From Candidatus Micrarchaeum sp. (GTDB lineage Archaea > SpSt-1190 > DYHY01), in contig DYHY01000029.1 in assembly GCA_020723935.1 (NCBI GenBank), positions 1 to 9,386 on the forward strand: 9,386 nucleotides of DNA, in the 5' to 3' direction. Shown piece after piece: positions 5,794 to 9,386 of this stretch. Under the pieces are notes generated by a model. The model did not search any database. It was not told the origin of the DNA and was given only the letters and a program-made list of their open reading frames with translations. Each line of letters opens with the position of its first letter. The stretch's first letter is position 1. Position numbers and translations under genes: made by a program.

Positions 5794-5951
5794 AAAAGGA
5801 AGTCCTGAAGAAGGGAGCCGCGGAAAACGACGAGTCCGAGGAAGACGAAGAATCCTCCGAGGAAGACGACATTCCGACCGAAGACGAGAAGGACGAGACC
5901 GGGGAAGGGGACGACGAGGCTGGGGAAGAGGACGACTCGGACGGGTTCTGA
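5790..5951 (+). CDS. 53-residue highly acidic protein
   Basis: After a basic head (M-K-K-E-V-L-K-K) the protein is almost all Glu, Asp, Ser and Gly: 27 of 53 residues are acidic and 5 are Lys, for a net charge near -22. It has no hydrophobic core and must be disordered alone. The start is supported by a TATA-like box about 32 bp upstream and by an ATGA overlap with the stop of the ICMT-like frame. It is not an extension of an upstream frame. Highly acidic tails occur in chaperones, in DNA-mimic proteins and in Ca2+/Fe-binding proteins. With VIT1-like and ZIP genes on either side, binding divalent metal is a reasonable but untested guess. No family is recognised. Confidence 0.65.
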   Translation: MKKEVLKKGAAENDESEEDEESSEEDDIPTEDEKDETGEGDDEAGEEDDSDGF

Positions 5952-5998
5952 GCCCCAGGAAGTCTGCCGGAGAAATTTTGCCAGCTAGCCCGGCCGAG

Positions 5999-6754
5999 TC
6001 ATCCGACGAGAAGGAGAACGTACATCAGGCCCATTCCGAACAGGAACGCGGCCAGCTGCATCGCAGATTTCCCTGGGGAGGTCTCCTTGTGGAGCTCCGG
6101 GATGAGGTCGCTTCCGGCTATGTATATGAAGCCCCCCGCCGCGAACGGCACGAGGAACGCGCTCATGCCCGGGACGTACGAGTCCATTGAAACAGCAACG
6201 ATCGTCCCGAGCACGGCCGTGAGCGAGACGAGGAAGTTCATGAGGAGCGCTTTGGAGACGGAGAAACCCCCGTGCACGAGGACGCCGAAGTCGCCCAGCT
6301 CCTGCGGTATCTCGTGGAGGACGACCGCTATCGTCGTCGCGATTCCGATCGGGATGCCGGCTAGGTAGCTAGCTCCTATCACCAGGCCGTCTATGAAGTT
6401 GTGGACCGAGTCTCCGACCAGGTTCATGTAGGCGAAGACGTGCGGATGCTCGCGGGTCGACTCCTGGTGGCAATGGTGCCAATGAATGAACTTCTCGACG
6501 ACGAAGAACAGGGCCACTCCGGCAAGGGCCGCGGACGAGACGCCCAGCCCGAAGCCTCCTGCGTCCCTCGCCGCTTCCGGCAGGAGGTGTATGAAGGCAT
6601 CCCCGAAGAGCGCGCCGCAGGAGAAGCTGACGAAGAGGAAGATAGCCTTCCTGAGGCCTTCCATCTTCATCTTCAAGCTTATCACGCCTATGAAGGAGAT
6701 CAGGCTGACTATTATGACGCTCACGAGCGAGTAGACCCAGATGGAGGCGTCCAT
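5999..6754 (-). CDS. ZIP family divalent metal transporter
   Basis: This 251-residue protein has eight predicted membrane segments and the ZIP family metal path: H-N-F-I-D-G-L (118-124) in segment 4 and H-E-I-P-Q-E-L-G-D-F (147-156) in segment 5, providing His118, Asp122, His147, Glu148 and Glu152. A His-rich loop, H-W-H-H-C-H (91-96), lies between segments 3 and 4, as is common in the family. The H-E-I-P-Q-E signature resembles the LIV-1/KE4-type branch. ZIP proteins carry Zn2+, Fe2+ or Mn2+ into the cytosol, and the metal here cannot be told. The ATG at 6752-6754 keeps segment 1 whole. However, the nearest TATA-like box is only about 16 bp upstream, so a GTG at codon 11 (6722-6724) may be the real start. 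It is convergent with the acidic protein gene, 47 bp away. ZIP would bring metal in, whereas VIT-type proteins remove it. Confidence 0.93.
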   Translation of the reverse strand: MDASIWVYSLVSVIIVSLISFIGVISLKMKMEGLRKAIFLFVSFSCGALFGDAFIHLLPEAARDAGGFGLGVSSAALAGVALFFVVEKFIHWHHCHQESTREHPHVFAYMNLVGDSVHNFIDGLVIGASYLAGIPIGIATTIAVVLHEIPQELGDFGVLVHGGFSVSKALLMNFLVSLTAVLGTIVAVSMDSYVPGMSAFLVPFAAGGFIYIAGSDLIPELHKETSPGKSAMQLAAFLFGMGLMYVLLLVG

Positions 6755-6765
6755 CCGTCGCGGCC

Positions 6766-6774
6766 CTTTATATG
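6766..6774 (-). promoter_or_regulatory. TATA-like box near the ZIP gene
   Basis: On the minus strand the sequence reads catataaag, a good archaeal TATA match, but its centre lies only about 16 bp before the annotated ATG. The predicted transcription start would fall near 6744, inside the gene, which favours a start at the GTG 6722-6724. Confidence 0.55.
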
Positions 6775-6824
6775 TTTTGCCGAGTTTTGCGAATCAGCTA
6801 AAAGTGCCCGCCCAGCGCGCCAGG

Positions 6825-6829
6825 AAAAA
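6825..6829 (-). terminator. Possible oligo-T terminator after the six-cysteine membrane protein gene
   Basis: A run of five T on the minus strand lies about 15 bases past the stop of the gene ending at 6844. There is no stable hairpin before it. Archaeal polymerase can stop at T-runs alone, but five T is weak. Confidence 0.3.
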
Positions 6830-6843
6830 GGCCTCGCTCCCGG

Positions 6844-7467
6844 TCAGGGCACCCGCTTTCCGGCCGGCTTCTTGCCCTTGCCCGTCGCCCGTTCCTTCGC
6901 CTTCTCGATCTTCATGTAGGTGGCCCACACGACGAGGGCGAGCTCCAGGAATATCGCAAGGAACCTCACGAACTTGTTGGAGAGGTCAGCGTACCTGAGC
7001 GTGCCATAGGCCATGAGGATTATGCCGCCGTACATAAAGCCCGTCCCGATGGAGTCTATCCTCTCCGGCGCGAGGACGCCGAAGATGAGCGCCGCCGAGC
7101 CGAAGATGACGGCGACTATGAAGAAGACAAGGTTGTAGCTCTTCCTCGCCGCTTCCAGGCCCACCTGGCAGGTGTTGCACGAATACGACGCCGGGCAGCT
7201 GGCGTTCTCGGCGTAGGAGTATTCGAAATACCCTCCGGAAGCCTGGCAGTCTACTTCTTGCGCCGGCGAGGGGCTTATCGCGATGCAGTTGCCGGGCGCG
7301 TATGCGCCGTCCGCCTTCGGCTGCGAAAGGTAGGGGGCTGGCCTCTGGGGCGCGCAATATTTCTCGTACGTGGGCTCGGAGAGGAACAGGTCCGTCCCGA
7401 GGACGACGAGGAACGAGAAGAAGATAGCGATCGATATTATCAGCGCGGCGCGCTTTATGTCTGCCAT
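6844..7467 (-). CDS. Hypothetical four-segment membrane protein with a six-cysteine outer domain
   Basis: The 207-residue protein begins at an ATG 26 bp from a TATA-like box. The frame is open a further 37 codons upstream, but those would cross the promoter. Segment 1 is at about 6-28. Residues 30-108 form a soluble domain with six cysteines (38, 61, 74, 91, 97, 100) and many Tyr, Pro and Ala, probably outside and disulfide-bonded. Segments 2-4 lie at about 112-133, 138-157 and 167-186, with I-D-S-I-G-T-G-F-M-Y-G-G-I (137-149) and G-T-L-R-Y (155-159). The tail is strongly basic (K-G-K-K-P-A-G-K-R) and cytoplasmic. From memory this layout (Cys-rich loop, then G-x-G-x-x-x-G-G-I and G-T-x-R-Y) resembles an uncharacterised membrane protein frequent in DPANN genomes. 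No enzymatic motif is seen. It is divergent from tnaA. Confidence 0.75.
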   Translation of the reverse strand: MADIKRAALIISIAIFFSFLVVLGTDLFLSEPTYEKYCAPQRPAPYLSQPKADGAYAPGNCIAISPSPAQEVDCQASGGYFEYSYAENASCPASYSCNTCQVGLEAARKSYNLVFFIVAVIFGSAALIFGVLAPERIDSIGTGFMYGGIILMAYGTLRYADLSNKFVRFLAIFLELALVVWATYMKIEKAKERATGKGKKPAGKRVP

Positions 7468-7488
7468 CCGCAGGGGCGGCCCCGCCGG

Positions 7489-7497
7489 CATAAATAG
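7489..7497 (-). promoter_or_regulatory. TATA-like box for the six-cysteine membrane protein gene
   Basis: On the minus strand the sequence reads ctatttatg, centred 26 bp before the ATG at 7467. This is the exact spacing for a leaderless transcript and is the main reason for choosing that start. Confidence 0.65.
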
Positions 7498-7518
7498 GAT
7501 TCGGCCCGCCGAGGGAAT

Positions 7519-7528
7519 CAGATAAAAG
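7519..7528 (+). promoter_or_regulatory. TATA-like box for tnaA
   Basis: The sequence cagataaaag is centred about 47 bp before the ATG at 7572, giving a leader of about 20 bases. A purine stretch (ggagaaggaa, 7551-7560) lies in that leader. Confidence 0.5.
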
Positions 7529-7571
7529 GACGGGCCTGTTCCCGGAGTGCCGGAGAAGGAACTTTCGGAAG

Positions 7572-9050
7572 ATGGCAAGGACCGGCGCGGACGGATCGTT
7601 CAGGCTCGCAAGTCGCGGAGTGCCCCCCTTCAAGACCAAGATGACGGAGCCGATACTGGCCGTCGGCCTCGGCGTCGGGGAGCGGCTCGCGATCCTTAGG
7701 AAGGCGAAATACAACCTCTTCTCCGTGAGATCCGCAGACGTAGCCCTAGACTTCCTCACCGATTCGGGCACGGGCGCGATGAGCCAGGAGCAGTGGGCCG
7801 CGATGATGGTCGGGGACGAGGCGTACGCGGGCGCTACGAGCTTCACGAGGTTCGCTGGCGCCTTCAGGAGGATAACCGGGCTGAGGTACGTCCTTCCGGC
7901 CCACCAGGGCCGCGCGGCGGAGAGGAGCCTTTTCGAGGGCCTGAAGGCGAGCGGCAGAATAAGCGAGGATTCCATAATCGCCTCCAACGCCTTTTTCGAC
8001 ACGACGCTGGGCTGGGCGAGCTCCTTTTGCAGGTGCGAGAATCTCTATTGCGGGGATTTCGAGGCTGGGAACACGGTTGAGCGCCCGTTCAAGGGCGACC
8101 TGGAGCTCTCGCGCCTGAAAAGGCTTGCCTCCGAGAACCCTGGGAAAGTAGGCCTCGTCCTCCTAACGATAACGAACAACACGGGCGGCGGGCAGCCGGC
8201 GAGCATGGCGAACATAAGGGAGCTTTCTGGGTTCTGCAGGAAGGAGGGGATACTGTTCTTCTTCGACGCGTGCAGGTTCGCGGAGAACGCCTATTTCATC
8301 CACGAGCGCGAGCCCGGCTACGCGAGGAAGACGATCAAGGAAATCGTCTGGGAGATGTTCTCATATGTCGACGGCGCGACGTTCAGCGCGAAGAAGGACG
8401 CGAGGACTAACATCGGCGGCGCGATCCTCTTCTCCGCCGGGCACGAGAAGCTCTATCTCGCCTGCAGGCCCTCGATAATCAGGAACGAGGGGCTCTTCAC
8501 GTACGGCGGGATGGCCGGCCGCGACCTAGAGGCCGTCGCTCGGGGGATAGAGGAGACGACCGAGCTCCAGTACCTGCGGTCGCGTGTGGGGCAGGTGGCT
8601 ACGCTCCACGGTCTCCTCGCCGGGATGGGCGTCCCTTTGGTGAGCCCCGCCGGCGGACACGCCGTCTACATTGACGCCAAGGAATACCTCGCGCGTGTGC
8701 CCGAGAGCGAATACCGCTCGGACACATTGGCCCTCCTGCTCTACGCGATGGGCGGCATAAGGAGCGTCGCAATCGGGAACATGATGTACGCGAAGAAGGA
8801 CGCGAAGGGGCGGATCCTGGAGCCCGCCAAGAACGATTTCGTGCGCCTGGCGATACCGAGGAACGTCTATTCGCTGGATCACATGCTCTACGCCGCGGCC
8901 GTTTTCGGGAAGGTCGGCCGCGCGAAAGAGGCGCTACGCCGCGGAGTGCGCGTCGGACCCGGATTCCGAAACGACCATTTCGACCATTTCGACTGCGCGA
9001 TGGAACTCGCCGACAAGAAGGATTTCGAGAGGGCGGCGCAATCCGCCTGA
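7572..9050 (+). CDS. tnaA: Tryptophanase (beta-eliminating lyase)
   Basis: This cytoplasmic pyridoxal-phosphate enzyme splits tryptophan into indole, pyruvate and ammonia. The 492 residues (E. coli TnaA has 471) follow the family from end to end: P-P-F-K-T-K-M-T-E-P-I (18-28), F-L-T-D-S-G-T-G-A-M (61-70), G-D-E-A-Y-A-G (81-87), A-H-Q-G-R-A-A-E (110-117), N-N-T-G-G-G-Q-P (202-209), D-A-C-R-F-A-E-N-A-Y (232-241; Asp232 for the cofactor ring nitrogen), S-A-K-K-D-A (272-277; Lys275 is the expected cofactor lysine), Y-G-G-M-A-G (311-316), A-G-G-H-A-V (360-365) and R-L-A-I-P-R (425-430; Arg430 for substrate carboxylate). Tyrosine phenol-lyase, the close relative, has Arg381 in its M-E-R-G motif. 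Here the site reads V-A-I-G (399-402) with Ile401, as in tryptophanase. A His near 469-472 matches TnaA His463 rather than the lyase's Phe448. The N-terminal family motif requires the start at 7572. The C-terminal tail is about 14 residues longer than in E. coli. Confidence 0.93.
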   Translation: MARTGADGSFRLASRGVPPFKTKMTEPILAVGLGVGERLAILRKAKYNLFSVRSADVALDFLTDSGTGAMSQEQWAAMMVGDEAYAGATSFTRFAGAFRRITGLRYVLPAHQGRAAERSLFEGLKASGRISEDSIIASNAFFDTTLGWASSFCRCENLYCGDFEAGNTVERPFKGDLELSRLKRLASENPGKVGLVLLTITNNTGGGQPASMANIRELSGFCRKEGILFFFDACRFAENAYFIHEREPGYARKTIKEIVWEMFSYVDGATFSAKKDARTNIGGAILFSAGHEKLYLACRPSIIRNEGLFTYGGMAGRDLEAVARGIEETTELQYLRSRVGQVATLHGLLAGMGVPLVSPAGGHAVYIDAKEYLARVPESEYRSDTLALLLYAMGGIRSVAIGNMMYAKKDAKGRILEPAKNDFVRLAIPRNVYSLDHMLYAAAVFGKVGRAKEALRRGVRVGPGFRNDHFDHFDCAMELADKKDFERAAQSA

Positions 9051-9200
9051 GATCGGGCCGGCCGGATGAGGCCTTCTGCAAGATACTGTGGCGTCCTCCG
9101 CGGAGGACCTGCGCGCTACGCTCCGGCAGGGGGCTGAGGGAGTTGCGGCGACCGCGAGGTCCATGCGCCACGCAGTTATGGCTTGCCGTAAGATAAGGTG
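9051..9200. other. Non-coding region between tnaA and the repeat array
   Basis: This stretch holds no credible gene. It includes the imperfect inverted repeat gtcctccgcggaggac (9091-9106), an exact 16-bp palindrome that could form a hairpin after tnaA, though without a T-run. A possible decayed copy of the 82-bp unit begins near 9126. Confidence 0.5.
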
Positions 9201-9386
9201 GTGCAGGGGGAGGCCGCGCCCTCGGGCGAGGTCCGTAGCGACCGCAGGGCGCGAAGCCCTGCGCGACGAGCGCTAGCGAGGAGTGCAGGGGGAGGCCGCG
9301 CCCTCGGGCGAGGTCCGTAGCGACCGCAGGGCGCGAAGCCCTGCGCGACGAGCGCTAGCGAGGAGTGCAGGGGGAGGCCGCGCCCT
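9201..9386. repeat. 82-bp tandem repeat array with internal hairpins (runs off the window)
   Basis: Units at 9201-9282 and 9283-9364 are identical across all 82 bases, and a third starts at 9365 and is cut by the window end after 22 matching bases. Each unit holds a perfect 8-bp hairpin with a five-base loop (9243-9250 with 9256-9263 in unit 1), a second stem around cgccc-tc-gggcg with one G-A mismatch in its extension (about 9214-9231), and the 8-bp palindrome cgctagcg (9271-9278 in unit 1). Since 82 is not a multiple of three, the array cannot encode a regular repeat protein. There are no unique spacers. Upstream, 9126-9162 shares gcaggggg and gcgaggtcc in the same order and may be a decayed copy. 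Confidence 0.93.

Noticed and set aside
5088-5951. A 287-residue protein ending in the acidic tail
   Set aside because: Its first 234 codons are out of frame within the VIT1-like and ICMT-like genes. Only the segment from ATG 5790 has its own promoter and sensible composition.
7468-7578. N-terminal extension of the six-cysteine membrane protein to 244 residues
   Set aside because: It would run across the TATA box at 7489-7497 and adds a Ser/Pro/Gly-rich, non-coding-like stretch before the membrane segment.
6986-8002. A 338-codon minus-strand frame across the tnaA promoter
   Set aside because: It spans two divergent TATA boxes, is antisense to tnaA and an out-of-frame copy of the membrane protein gene, and has no family motifs.
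9088-9276. A 62-codon plus-strand reading frame entering the repeat array
   Set aside because: It mostly translates the 82-bp repeat, whose length shifts frame from unit to unit, and its Arg/Ala-rich product looks non-coding.
9201-9386. CRISPR array
   Set aside because: The 82-bp units abut with no unique spacers between them, and the repeat is longer than CRISPR repeats.

Overview
The window looks archaeal, and GC-rich. Evidence: a diphthine synthase (diphthamide is made only in archaea and eukaryotes), a COG2520/Trm5-type tRNA m1G37 methyltransferase, a DUF357 protein, an archaeal-style VIT1/CCC1-like membrane protein, and A/T-rich TATA-like boxes about 26-50 bp before most start codons, with few strong Shine-Dalgarno sites. 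The small membrane protein at 6844-7467 resembles, from memory, proteins of DPANN archaea such as Micrarchaeota, Diapherotrites and Woesearchaeota. That placement is tentative. Apart from the interrupted gene, TAG and TGA are both used as normal stops.

Layout: (1) 2-565, the 3' part of a gene for a protein with a perfect 48-bp tandem repeat (Ala/Pro/Glu/Lys heptads) and an unrecognised C-terminal domain. (2) 566-794, an intergenic region with a 16-bp direct repeat and a TATA box. (3) 795-1133, a small membrane protein whose end overlaps the convergent DUF357 gene. (4) 1123-2095 minus, a dphB-DUF357 operon, divergent from trm5 (2174-3223) across a 78-bp double promoter. trm5 ends in a clear terminator hairpin. 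(5) 3300-4598 minus, a membrane-anchored sulfatase/alkaline-phosphatase-fold enzyme with altered active-site positions. (6) 4759-5951 plus, a VIT1/CCC1-like protein, an isoprenylcysteine-methyltransferase-like gene broken by one in-frame TAG, and a 53-residue very acidic protein. (7) 5999-6754 minus, a ZIP metal transporter. (8) 6844-7467 minus, a membrane protein with a six-cysteine outer domain, divergent from a tryptophanase gene (7572-9050). (9) 9201-9386, a perfect 82-bp tandem repeat with internal hairpins, running off the window.

These are mostly short independent transcription units. Three themes stand out. Translation accuracy: diphthamide on EF2 and m1G37 on tRNA both protect the reading frame, and their genes share a divergent promoter. 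Metal handling: a VIT1/CCC1-like protein and a ZIP transporter lie close to an acidic protein. Tryptophan breakdown to indole, pyruvate and ammonia is encoded by tnaA. No clear multi-gene undescribed system is visible. The best leads are the 82-bp hairpin repeat array, the lone in-frame TAG in an otherwise intact gene, and the sulfatase-fold enzyme with changed metal and nucleophile surroundings.
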